Source of the DNA: Pseudoxanthomonas winnipegensis
GTDB taxonomy: Bacteria > Pseudomonadota > Gammaproteobacteria > Xanthomonadales > Xanthomonadaceae
Reading direction: 5' to 3'
Assembly (NCBI RefSeq): GCF_004283755.1
Contig: NZ_SHMH01000007.1
Span: 124,001 to 188,000, forward strand
DNA length: 64,000 nucleotides
In this document: piece after piece, positions 7,100 to 15,430 of the stretch
Numbering within the stretch: position 1 is the first letter of the stretch
How the letters are laid out: each line of letters begins with the position of its first letter
The notes under the pieces: generated by a model
What the model was told of the DNA's origin: nothing
Databases searched by the model: none
The model's input: the letters and a program-made list of their open reading frames with translations, nothing else
Program-made: the position numbers and the translations under genes

Positions 7100-9226
7100 T
7101 CAGGCCAGCAGCTGCACGAACTCGCTTTCATTGAGGGGGTAGCCCAGCCAGTAGCCCTGCGCCAGGTCGCAGCCGCGCTCGCGCAGCAGGTCGAACTGGC
7201 CCTGCTTCTCCACGCCCTCGGCCACCACCGCGATGCCCAGCGAATGGGCCATGGCGATGATCGCGCTGGTCAGCGCCAGATCGTCGTGGTTGCGCTGCAG
7301 GTCGGCCACGAAGCTTCGGTCGATCTTGACCCCGTCCACCGGCACGCGGCGCAAATGGCTCAGGCCCGAGAACCCGGTGCCGAAGTCGTCCAGCCACACC
7401 TTGACCCCGGCGCGATGCAGCTTGGCCAGCATCTTGCTGGCATGGGCCTCGTCGCCGATCACCGCGGTCTCGGTCAGCTCCAGGTGCAGGCGGCCGGCGG
7501 CCAGACCGGTCTCGCGCAGCACCTCGGCCACCAGTTCGGGCAGATCGCCGCTGCGCAGCTGGCGCGGGGAGACGTTGACCGACACGAACGGCGCCTCGCC
7601 GCTGGCGATGCCGTTCCAGCGCGCCGCCGCCGCGCAGGCCGCGCGCAGCACGCGCGGGCCGATCTGTTCGATCAATCCGCTCTGCTCGGCCACGTCGATG
7701 AAGACCATCGGCGAGACCGCGCCCAGCTCGGGGTGGTGCCAGCGCAGCAGCGCTTCGGCGCCGACGATGCGGTTGTCGGCCAAGCGGTAGATCGGCTGGT
7801 AGACCAGGCTCAGCTCGTCGCGGTCCCAGGCGCCGCGCAGCTCGGATTCCATGCGCACGCGCCGCTCCACCGCCTGGTCCATGGCGCGGCTGTAGAAGCG
7901 GTAGCAGTTCTTGCCGGCCATCTTGGCCTGGTACATGGCCACATCGCCGTTCTTCATCAGCGTCGTGGCTCCGGCGGCGTCCTCGGGGAACAGGGTGATG
8001 CCCACCGAGGTGCCCAGGAACACCTGCCGGCCCTGCACCATCAGCGGCTCGCCCAGCGACTGCACCATCGCCTCGGCCAGCGCGGCGGCCACCGCGCGCA
8101 CGTCGCCGTGCTGGATCAGGATCACGAACTCGTCGCCGCCGAAGCGCGCCACCATCGCCTCGTCGCCGCCCAGGCGCTCGACCACCTCGCGGATGCGCGT
8201 GGCGAAGTGCACCAGCACCTCGTCGCCCGCCTCGTGGCCCAGCGAATCGTTGACCCGCTTGAAGTCGTCGATGTCGGCGAACAGCAGCGCCAGCTGGCGG
8301 CCACCGCCGCGCACCAGCAGCATGCGGTGATCCAGGCTCTCGCGGAACGCCAGCCGATTGGCCAGCCCGGTCAGCGCATCGGTATAGGCCATGCGCCGCA
8401 CGTCCTTGTCGTGCCGGGAGATGCTGTCGCTCATCTCCGAGAACGCGCGCACCAGTTCGCCGACCTCGTCCTCGCGCGCGCTGACCGGGCGCGGCACGTC
8501 GTAGTCGCCCACGCCGATCGCGCGCGCCGACTGCGCCAGCGCGCGGATCGGCCTGACCAGCGTGCGCTGCACGTACCAGGCCATGCCCACGCCGACCAGC
8601 AGCAGCGCGCCGAGCAGCATCACGATCCAGCCGGCATGGCGCCGGCCCAGCGCCTCCAGGCGCTCGCGCAGCAGCTTGGAGGCGCGCTCCTCGCTGGCGC
8701 GCACCGAATCGAGCGAGTAGCCGATGCGCACGCCGCCCAGGCGCGAATCGCCCAGCTCGACGACCCGGGAGATCTCCACCACCTTCTCGGTCCACTGGGT
8801 CAGCTGCGCGCGGCTGGCCAGGGCGCGGGCGGCCAGCGGGTCGCGCATCGGCTGGCCGTAGGAGGCCATGTCCCAGGAGCCGTCGTTGACCACGTTGCCG
8901 GCTTCGTCGAACACCAGCACATAGGCCACGTCCGGCTGCAGGGTGGCCTCGCGCACCAGCACGCCGATGGCGTCCAGGTCCGAGTAGTACATCGGGTTGG
9001 CCAGCGAATCGGCCAGCTGCTCGGCCATCGCACTGCCGCGGCGCGTCAGGCCTTCGGCGGCCATCGACTGCACCGCCTGGCGGCCCAGCGCATCGACCTC
9101 CTGCTGCATGGCGTGCTGCCGCTGCAGCAGCACCGCCAGCAGCAGCACGATCATCAGCAGCGTCACGCCCATCGCCAGCGAAAGCTGGGTCTGCAGGCCG
9201 AAGCGGGTGCGCCGGCTCAGGTTCAC
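7100..9226 (-). CDS. membrane GGDEF-EAL protein (c-di-GMP synthesis/degradation)
   Basis: 708 residues. N-terminal helix (LAMGVTLLMIVLLLAVLLQ), a periplasmic sensor of about 170 residues, second helix (IVMLLGALLLVGVGMAWYV), HAMP linker, GGDEF domain (ARFGGDEFVIL) and C-terminal EAL domain. The EAL site looks intact: EALLRW, NVSPRQL, LELTETAV, LDDFGTGFSGLSHLRR, KIDRSFV, AEGVE, GYWLGYPL. The GGDEF signature is canonical, but the usual RxxD inhibitory site five residues before it is not in register (VVERLGGDEAMVARF carries about two extra residues). GTG start, overlapping the stop of the upstream PhnD-like gene (GTGA), so the periplasmic binding protein probably feeds this sensor. Net activity cannot be read from sequence. 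Confidence 0.94.
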   Translation of the reverse strand: MNLSRRTRFGLQTQLSLAMGVTLLMIVLLLAVLLQRQHAMQQEVDALGRQAVQSMAAEGLTRRGSAMAEQLADSLANPMYYSDLDAIGVLVREATLQPDVAYVLVFDEAGNVVNDGSWDMASYGQPMRDPLAARALASRAQLTQWTEKVVEISRVVELGDSRLGGVRIGYSLDSVRASEERASKLLRERLEALGRRHAGWIVMLLGALLLVGVGMAWYVQRTLVRPIRALAQSARAIGVGDYDVPRPVSAREDEVGELVRAFSEMSDSISRHDKDVRRMAYTDALTGLANRLAFRESLDHRMLLVRGGGRQLALLFADIDDFKRVNDSLGHEAGDEVLVHFATRIREVVERLGGDEAMVARFGGDEFVILIQHGDVRAVAAALAEAMVQSLGEPLMVQGRQVFLGTSVGITLFPEDAAGATTLMKNGDVAMYQAKMAGKNCYRFYSRAMDQAVERRVRMESELRGAWDRDELSLVYQPIYRLADNRIVGAEALLRWHHPELGAVSPMVFIDVAEQSGLIEQIGPRVLRAACAAAARWNGIASGEAPFVSVNVSPRQLRSGDLPELVAEVLRETGLAAGRLHLELTETAVIGDEAHASKMLAKLHRAGVKVWLDDFGTGFSGLSHLRRVPVDGVKIDRSFVADLQRNHDDLALTSAIIAMAHSLGIAVVAEGVEKQGQFDLLRERGCDLAQGYWLGYPLNESEFVQLLA

Positions 9227-10197
9227 TCGACCTGCTCGCGCACGCGGGCGCCGGCCTGGCGCACATGCTCGAGCGCCTTGAGCGCCGGGGCATCCAATTC
9301 GAGGAAGCGCGTGGTGCCGAAGAAGCGCTTCAGCGCATCGCGCGCCTGCGGATCCTGCGCGGCCTGCAGCAGCACCTGGCGCAGGCGCTCGCGCACCGCC
9401 GGGGCTAGACCCGGCCGGACCATCTCCAGCGCGCGCGGGAAGTCGGGGGACTGCGCCAGCACGCGCATGTTGCGGCGGAAGGCCAGCGGCATGCGCCGCT
9501 CGTCGTTCCAGTCCAGATCGTTCAGCGCCCCGGCCTCGACCATGCCCTTGTCGACCCAGGCGGCGATGTTGAACTCCGAGCGCGCGAACACGTAGCCGAC
9601 CGACTGCGCGTCGGGCCGGTCGCGCGGGGAGAGCAGGATTTCCAGCGGCAGGTGCGCATCGAGCAGCATCGAGGCCGGCACGATGTAGGAGCTGGTCGAG
9701 CCCACGCCCTGCAGCGCGATCGACTTGCCGCGCAGATCGGCCAGCGAGGTCAGGCCCGAGTCGGCCCGGGCGAAGATCAGCGTGTGATAGAGGCTGGCGC
9801 CGCCGCGCTCGGTCAGCAGCAGCGGCTGCGCGCCGGTACGGCGCTGCAGCTCCACGCCGGTGCCCGAGGTCTCGGTGACCCAGTCCACCCGGCCGCGGCG
9901 CAGGTAGCTGCTCATCTGCCGTGCGTCGCGCGCCATCAGGATGCGGCCGCCGGTGATGCCGACATCGCCCATGCGCGCCACCACGTAGTCCAGCAGCGGC
10001 TTGAGCTGGGCGTAATGGGCCTTGGGATTGTCGCTGATGCGTCCCAGCACCAGCACGTGCGGATCGTCCTCACCCGGTGCCGGGGCGGCCCGCAGGGGCA
10101 TCGCCATCGCCGCACACACCAGCAGCACGCCAAGGAGCCAGTAGCGCAAACGGGGACTTCCGCAATGGAGACGTGTCAGCCTAGCTGACTTTGACAT
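9223..10197 (-). CDS. PhnD/SsuA/transferrin-type periplasmic substrate-binding protein
   Basis: 324 residues with a signal peptide (Arg-rich start, then YWLLGVLLVCAAMAMPLRAAPAPG). The mature part is a type 2 periplasmic binding fold of the phosphonate-binding PhnD class: LVLGRISDNPKAHYAQLKPLLDYV at its start, then DLRGKSIALQGVGSTSSYIVP, the loop that closes on oxyanion ligands in PhnD, and RSEFNIAAWVDKG. No ABC permease or ATPase is nearby; instead the gene overlaps by 4 bp a membrane GGDEF-EAL protein. The likely role is therefore ligand sensing for c-di-GMP signalling rather than uptake. Ligand unknown. Starts 10 bp after the trmJ stop, so the three minus-strand genes trmJ, this one and the GGDEF-EAL gene may share a transcript. 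Confidence 0.88.
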   Translation of the reverse strand: MSKSARLTRLHCGSPRLRYWLLGVLLVCAAMAMPLRAAPAPGEDDPHVLVLGRISDNPKAHYAQLKPLLDYVVARMGDVGITGGRILMARDARQMSSYLRRGRVDWVTETSGTGVELQRRTGAQPLLLTERGGASLYHTLIFARADSGLTSLADLRGKSIALQGVGSTSSYIVPASMLLDAHLPLEILLSPRDRPDAQSVGYVFARSEFNIAAWVDKGMVEAGALNDLDWNDERRMPLAFRRNMRVLAQSPDFPRALEMVRPGLAPAVRERLRQVLLQAAQDPQARDALKRFFGTTRFLELDAPALKALEHVRQAGARVREQVE

Positions 10198-10207
10198 CAC
10201 CGGACAA

Positions 10208-10990
10208 TCACGCGGCTCCTGCCTGGCCGGCCAGACGCGCCATGCGCTGGCAGTCGGCCAGGATGCCGCGCAGCAGCCGCACTTCCTTTTCGTCCAGGCC
10301 CGCGCGCAGATACAGGCGGCGCAGCTTGCGCATGGCCGATTCGGGCGCGCGGCCCTTGTGGAAGTCGACCTGGTCCAGCGTGTCCGCCAGCTGGGCGAAG
10401 AAGCCCTCGAGCTGGGCGTGCGTGGCCGGTGCGGCGCCGGGATCGGCCTGGTCCGCTTCCGCCGGCGGGCTGGTGTCCTGGGCTTCGCGCAGCGCCAGGC
10501 GCGTCTCGTAGGCCAGCACCTGCACCGCCGCAGCCAGGTTGAGCGAGCTGTAATCGGGGTTGGCATCGATATGCACGGCCGCGTGACACAGCTGCAGCTC
10601 CTCGTTGGTCAGCCCCGTACGCTCGCGGCCAAACAGCAGCGCCACCGGCGCCTGCCGCGCGACCCGCGCCAGCTGTGCGGCCGCCTGGCGCGGGCTGTGC
10701 TCCTCCAGCTGCACCCGGCGGCTGCGCGCGGTGCAGCCCAGCACCAGCTGACAGTCGGCGAGCGCGGCGGCCAGGTCGTCGGTGACCAGCGCATCGGCCA
10801 GCAGGTCGTCCGCGCCGGCGGCGCGGCGGAAGGCCTCCTCGTGCGGGTACTTCTCCGGCTGCACCAGGACCAGCTGGGCCAGGCCCATGGTCTTGAGCGC
10901 GCGCGCGGCGGCGCCGATGTTGCCGGGATGCTGGGTGCCGACCAGCACGAAGCGGATGCGCGCGGCGGCGCTGGAATCGATGGTGTCCAT
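10208..10990 (-). CDS. trmJ: tRNA (cytidine/uridine-2'-O-)-methyltransferase TrmJ
   Basis: 260 residues of the SPOUT superfamily. The three knot motifs are present: motif 1 VLVGTQHPGNIGAAARALKTMG, motif 2 ALLFGRERTGLTNEEL, and motif 3 NPDYSSLNLAAAVQVLAYE, where AdoMet binds. The C-terminal extension after about residue 170 (HAQLEGFFAQLADTLDQVDFHKGR..RLYLRAGLDEKEVRLLRGIL) is the TrmJ-specific dimer/tRNA-binding tail. TrmJ methylates the 2'-O of residue 32 in the anticodon loop of several tRNAs, using AdoMet. In many gammaproteobacteria it sits by the isc regulon; here the neighbour is suhB, divergent, 163 bp away. Confidence 0.95.
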   Translation of the reverse strand: MDTIDSSAAARIRFVLVGTQHPGNIGAAARALKTMGLAQLVLVQPEKYPHEEAFRRAAGADDLLADALVTDDLAAALADCQLVLGCTARSRRVQLEEHSPRQAAAQLARVARQAPVALLFGRERTGLTNEELQLCHAAVHIDANPDYSSLNLAAAVQVLAYETRLALREAQDTSPPAEADQADPGAAPATHAQLEGFFAQLADTLDQVDFHKGRAPESAMRKLRRLYLRAGLDEKEVRLLRGILADCQRMARLAGQAGAA

Positions 10991-11153
10991 GCCGCGATTT
11001 TAGGTGTTCGCGCCCTCATCCGTCCTCCCCGCACACCCCAGGACAGGGCCCGCGGCCGAGGGCGGTGCTAGAATGCGCGGTCCGGCCGCCGCGCCGGCCT
11101 GCTCTTTCCATCTGCCGCGTACCACACGCCCCGCCTGACCGAGGTCGCTTCGC

Positions 11154-11981
11154 ATGCTCAATCCCGTCGTCACCGTCATGACCAAGGCCGCGCGCGTCGG
11201 GGGCAATGTGCTGCTGCGGAGCATGAACAAGCTCGAGAGCCTCAACGTGGTCCAGAAGGACCGCATGGACTACGCCAGCGAAGTCGATGCCGATGCCGAG
11301 AAGGCGATCATCAAGGAACTGCGCCGCGCCTACCCCGAGTACGGCGTGATCGGCGAGGAAGGCGGCGTGCTGCCCGGCAAGAACCCCCGCTATCACTGGG
11401 TAATCGATCCGCTGGACGGCACCAGCAACTACCTGCACGGCTTTCCGCACTTCTGCGTCTCCATCGCGCTGGTGGACAACGGCGAACCGAGCGATGCGGT
11501 GATCTTCGACCCGCTGCGCAACGAGCTGTTCACCGCCAGCCGCGGCGCCGGTGCGCAGCTCAACGAGCGCAAGATCCGCGTGTCGGACCGCAAGGAGCTG
11601 GCCGGCGCGATGCTGCACACCGGCTTCCCGCCGCGCGAGCGCGCCCGCGTCGGCGCCCAGCTCGAATGCGTGCGCGAACTGCTCAACCACGCCGAGGACA
11701 TCCGGCGCACCGGCTCGGCCGCGCTGGACCTGGCCTACGTGGCCTGCGGCCGCGCCGACGCCTACTTCGAGGCCGGCGTGAAGGCCTGGGACATCGCCGC
11801 CGGCGTGCTGCTGGTGCGCGAGGCCGGCGGCAAGGCCAGCGACTTCAAGGGCGCCGCGCTGGCGCGCATGGACGACGGCGCCAAGGCTGAAGGCCGCCAG
11901 GTCATCGCCGGCAACCTGCGGGTGGCCGATGCGGTGCAGAAGGTGGTGGCGCAGTCGGGGTATGCGGCGGCGTTTGCTTGA
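11154..11981 (+). CDS. suhB: inositol-1-monophosphatase / SuhB
   Basis: 275 residues of the Mg2+-dependent, Li+-sensitive phosphatase family. Metal and catalytic motifs are complete: GEEGG (Glu ligand), [19 protein letters not shown] (D-P-L-D-G-T signature), and [16 protein letters not shown] (C-terminal Asp ligand). Besides hydrolysing inositol phosphate in vitro, E. coli SuhB associates with NusA/rRNA antitermination complexes; whether that holds here is not visible. Divergent from trmJ, the arrangement seen in many gammaproteobacteria. ATG start gives the standard family N-terminus ([17 protein letters not shown]). Confidence 0.95.
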   Translation: MLNPVVTVMTKAARVGGNVLLRSMNKLESLNVVQKDRMDYASEVDADAEKAIIKELRRAYPEYGVIGEEGGVLPGKNPRYHWVIDPLDGTSNYLHGFPHFCVSIALVDNGEPSDAVIFDPLRNELFTASRGAGAQLNERKIRVSDRKELAGAMLHTGFPPRERARVGAQLECVRELLNHAEDIRRTGSAALDLAYVACGRADAYFEAGVKAWDIAAGVLLVREAGGKASDFKGAALARMDDGAKAEGRQVIAGNLRVADAVQKVVAQSGYAAAFA

Positions 11982-12073
11982 TGGGGTGTGCGGCCTTGGC
12001 GCTTCAAGGCTTCAAGCAAGCGCTTTGAAGCAAGAGCTCTAAATCCAAGGCTTTGAAGCCAAGGCTTTGAAGC

Positions 12074-12453
<380 letters not shown>

Positions 12454-12696
12454 TCTTTGCGGTTGCGGTTGCGGTTGCGGTTGCGGTTGCTGTCGCTCTC
12501 AATCACGTTGTAAAGCAAAGCGGAGAGGCAGGAGCCGCTACCGTAAGGCCAGCCTGAAAAGCGCTCGGCCATGCAAGCATCTCTTGTACAAGCAAGAAAG
12601 TAGATCTGTCCGCGGAGCGGCACGAAAGCGCTCGGCTTACAGCGTAAAGGCCCCGGCGATCTCGCCTCAACTCACGCGCACACCGCGCGCAAGCCC

Positions 12697-14085
12697 TCAA
12701 GCCACGCCTAAACCCGGTATCGCCACAATCGCCTCAGGATCGAACCCCGCGATCCGCGCGAAATCCTTGCCGCGTTCGACATAGTCGCGATACATGCCGA
12801 AACTCGGCGCGCCCGGCGACAGCAGCACGAGGCCCTGCCCCTCCAGCATCGCCTCGGCCTGGTGCACCGCCGAAGACAGGTCAGGCGCGGCGGCCAACCG
12901 GAAGCCGCCCTCGCCCGCCACCGCCTCCAGCAGCGCATGGATGCGCGGGCCGTTGGCCCCCAGGGTCACGATGCCCAGCGGCGCGTGCTGGCGCATGGAC
13001 TGGGCGAAATCGTGCCAGTCCAGGCCACGGTCGTGCCCACCTACCAGCAGCGCGATGCGCTGCCCGGCGAAGCAGTCCAGCGCCGCCAGCGTGGCGTGCG
13101 GGGTGGTGGCGATCGAATCGTTGACGTAGGTCAGGCCGCCGCGCGTGCCGAGCGTCTGCAGGCGGTTGGGCAGCGGGCGGAAGTCCAGCGCGGCCGGCGC
13201 CAGCGGCGCTGCATCCAGCCCCAGCGCCTCGATCGCCGCCAGCACCGCGCAGAGGTTGCCGCGGTTGTGGCGGCCAGGCAGCGGCACCGCGCGCGTGTCG
13301 AACACCTGCACGTCGCCGCGATACAGCAGCTCGCCGCGCAGGTGCCAGCCGTCCTCGCGGTTGAACCAGACGATGCGGCTGTCGGGCAGCACCAGCTGCG
13401 AGAGCACCGGATCGCGCGCGTTGAGCACGGCGGTGCGCGGCGCGGCGCGCGTGACCAGCGCGAGCTTGTCCTCGATGTAGCGCTGCTCGCTGCCGTGCCA
13501 GTCCAGGTGCTCGGGGAACAGATTCAGCACCACCGCCACCTCGGGGCGCACGCCGCTGTCGGCGACCGCGCCGGTCTGGTAGCTGGACAGCTCGATCGCC
13601 CACAGCTCCGGCGCGGGCCGCGGGTCCATCACCTCCAGCAGCGGCAGGCCGATATTGCCGGCCAGCGCGGTGCGATGGCCGCCGGCGCGCAGCAGGTGGG
13701 CCAGCAGCGCGGTGGTGGTGCTCTTGCCCTTGGTGCCGGTCACGCACACGGTGCGCGCGTCGGGATGCTCGGCGAACCACAGCGCCGTGCCACCCAGCAG
13801 ACGCGCGCCGGCGGCCTGCGCTTCCAGCGCCTCGGGCGAATACGGGCTGATGCCCGGCGACTTGATCACCAGCTCGAAGCGGCCCAGCGCCGCGCCGGTG
13901 ACCTCGACCTGCGGCAACAGCAGCGGATCGCCCAGCGTCGCGGCCTGCGCCGCCTCGGCCGGGCTGCAGAACAGGGTCAGCGCCTGTCCGGGCAGCCGGC
14001 TGCGCAGCAAGGCATAGGCGGCGCGCCCCTCGCGCCCCCAACCCCACAGCGCGACGCGCCGGCCCTCAAGCTGCGAAATTCGCAC
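12697..14085 (-). CDS. murD2: UDP-N-acetylmuramoyl-L-alanine--L-glutamate ligase MurD2
   Basis: 462 residues of the Mur ligase family. ATP site: [18 protein letters not shown]; central-domain motifs [19 protein letters not shown] (carbamate-Lys/His region follows as YIEDKLAL); C-terminal domain with [24 protein letters not shown] and [21 protein letters not shown]. In Xanthomonas oryzae the pair MurD2/MurL replaces the normal route: MurD2 adds L-Glu (not D-Glu) to UDP-MurNAc-L-Ala, and MurL then epimerises it. The gene directly follows murL, which fixes the assignment over ordinary MurD. The start is inferred as GTG (14085) giving [17 protein letters not shown], 20 bp inside the end of murL; a longer frame upstream is antisense-like noise. 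Confidence 0.92.
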   Translation of the reverse strand: MRISQLEGRRVALWGWGREGRAAYALLRSRLPGQALTLFCSPAEAAQAATLGDPLLLPQVEVTGAALGRFELVIKSPGISPYSPEALEAQAAGARLLGGTALWFAEHPDARTVCVTGTKGKSTTTALLAHLLRAGGHRTALAGNIGLPLLEVMDPRPAPELWAIELSSYQTGAVADSGVRPEVAVVLNLFPEHLDWHGSEQRYIEDKLALVTRAAPRTAVLNARDPVLSQLVLPDSRIVWFNREDGWHLRGELLYRGDVQVFDTRAVPLPGRHNRGNLCAVLAAIEALGLDAAPLAPAALDFRPLPNRLQTLGTRGGLTYVNDSIATTPHATLAALDCFAGQRIALLVGGHDRGLDWHDFAQSMRQHAPLGIVTLGANGPRIHALLEAVAGEGGFRLAAAPDLSSAVHQAEAMLEGQGLVLLSPGAPSFGMYRDYVERGKDFARIAGFDPEAIVAIPGLGVA

Positions 14086-15430
14086 GCAGCTGCTCCCACA
14101 GGGCGGGCGGGATGCGGTGCTCGCCCTCGGGCTGCAGCAGCGGGGCGATCTGCAGATCGGCCGCGTCCAGCTGCGGGGCGATCTCGCGGTTGAAGCGCGC
14201 CACCAGCGCGTCCTCGCGCCACTCCGGGCGCTGGCCCAGCGCGGCCATCGCTGCGCGCGACTCGCGCCCCTCGCCCACGCATTCGAACGGCTTGTGGTCC
14301 TGGTATTCCAGCAACGCATCGAAGCCGGCGGTCTGCGCGGCATCGTCCAGCAGGTTGCGGCCGAAGATGTTCAGCAGGCGCGGCTTGGGCATGAAGTTGC
14401 TCAGCGCCAGGAACACGAAATGGCACTTGGGGCACTGCCCGCACCAGCGGTTGACCGGACGCTCGCCCAGGATGTGGAAGTTGCGGTTGCAGCTGGAAAA
14501 GTGGGCGTCGTAGTGGTCGGTCTTGGCGAACTGCCGCGCCACGGCCAGCTCGGACAGCGGCCGCAGCAGCGAGTAGTAGTGCAGGTCGGCGGCGACGAAG
14601 CGCTGCACGTGCGCGCCGAACAGCGACTCGAACGCCCAGCCCTTGGACCACTGGTGATTCACCTCGCCGGTGCCGGGGATCAGGCTACCGTAGCTGGCCG
14701 AGCGCTCGTTGGAGAACACCACCTGGTCCACCCCGCGCAGCAGCGCGGCCACCACCAGGATGGCCGAGTTGATCGCGGTCACCGGGATATGACCGTTGTA
14801 GGCGCCCTGGCGGTTGAGTTCGAACAGCGCCGGCGCCAGCGCGCGGCCGATGTTGAGCGTGGGCAGGCCGGTGCGCGCCGCGCAGGCGGCGATCAGCTGC
14901 GAGCCGCCGATCCAGCTCACCGTCTGCGCCACGCCGGCCTGGCGCAGCGCCTCGATGGACACCAGCGAATCCTTGCCGCCGCCGATGGCCACCAGCGCGT
15001 GCGGCGCCAGGCCCAGCGTGGGCGCCGGCGCGGCATCGGCCGCCTCGCTGGCGGGGAAGCGGATGCGCCCATGCAGGTCCAGCCCGTTGCGATAGGCGAA
15101 CTCGCCCAGGCCGTGGGTGTAGAGGTCCTCCATCAGCGCGGCGGTGTCCGCGTCGATGGGCTCGCCCTCGATCACCAGTTCGGGCGGCACGGCCGCCTTG
15201 TAGTAGCTCACGCCGGCGATCAGGTGCAGCAGGCGCAGCGCGCGCCGCAGCGCGTGCTCGCGCGCGGGGTCCAGCGCGAACGGCGCGCCGGGGAAGCTCA
15301 CCGTCTCCACCAGTTCCGGGCCCTGGTCGAAGGCGTAGCGCAGGCGCGCCACGCCGGTGGCCGGGTCGAAGTCGCAGCCGCTGAAACGGAACTGCTTGAC
15401 CGTCTCGCGCTGGAACGTCCAGTCAGACAT
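14066..15430 (-). CDS. murL: UDP-MurNAc-L-Ala-L-Glu epimerase MurL
   Basis: 454 residues, cytoplasmic. MurL converts the terminal L-Glu of UDP-MurNAc-L-Ala-L-Glu to D-Glu in an ATP/Mg2+-dependent reaction, so the cell does not need glutamate racemase MurI for the wall. Landmarks: [20 protein letters not shown], a PP-loop-like nucleotide-binding stretch (SGGxDS type), [12 protein letters not shown], and a Cys-rich block [20 protein letters not shown] with four closely spaced Cys that may bind metal. Start MSDWTFQRE overlaps the 3' end of lysAC by 8 bp, and murD2 begins inside its own 3' end, so translation of all three is probably coupled. Function rests on established work in Xanthomonas plus gene order. 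Confidence 0.93.
   Translation of the reverse strand: MSDWTFQRETVKQFRFSGCDFDPATGVARLRYAFDQGPELVETVSFPGAPFALDPAREHALRRALRLLHLIAGVSYYKAAVPPELVIEGEPIDADTAALMEDLYTHGLGEFAYRNGLDLHGRIRFPASEAADAAPAPTLGLAPHALVAIGGGKDSLVSIEALRQAGVAQTVSWIGGSQLIAACAARTGLPTLNIGRALAPALFELNRQGAYNGHIPVTAINSAILVVAALLRGVDQVVFSNERSASYGSLIPGTGEVNHQWSKGWAFESLFGAHVQRFVAADLHYYSLLRPLSELAVARQFAKTDHYDAHFSSCNRNFHILGERPVNRWCGQCPKCHFVFLALSNFMPKPRLLNIFGRNLLDDAAQTAGFDALLEYQDHKPFECVGEGRESRAAMAALGQRPEWREDALVARFNREIAPQLDAADLQIAPLLQPEGEHRIPPALWEQLRANFAA

Noticed and set aside
6680..9595. Long plus-strand frame overlapping exoD and opposite the GGDEF-EAL gene
   Set aside because: Composition is His/Gln/Arg-rich shadow; the real proteins in the other frames have recognisable domains.
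14086..14343. N-terminal extension of murD2
   Set aside because: Open upstream frame has no similarity to Mur ligases and overlaps the murL coding region; GTG at 14085 gives the normal start.
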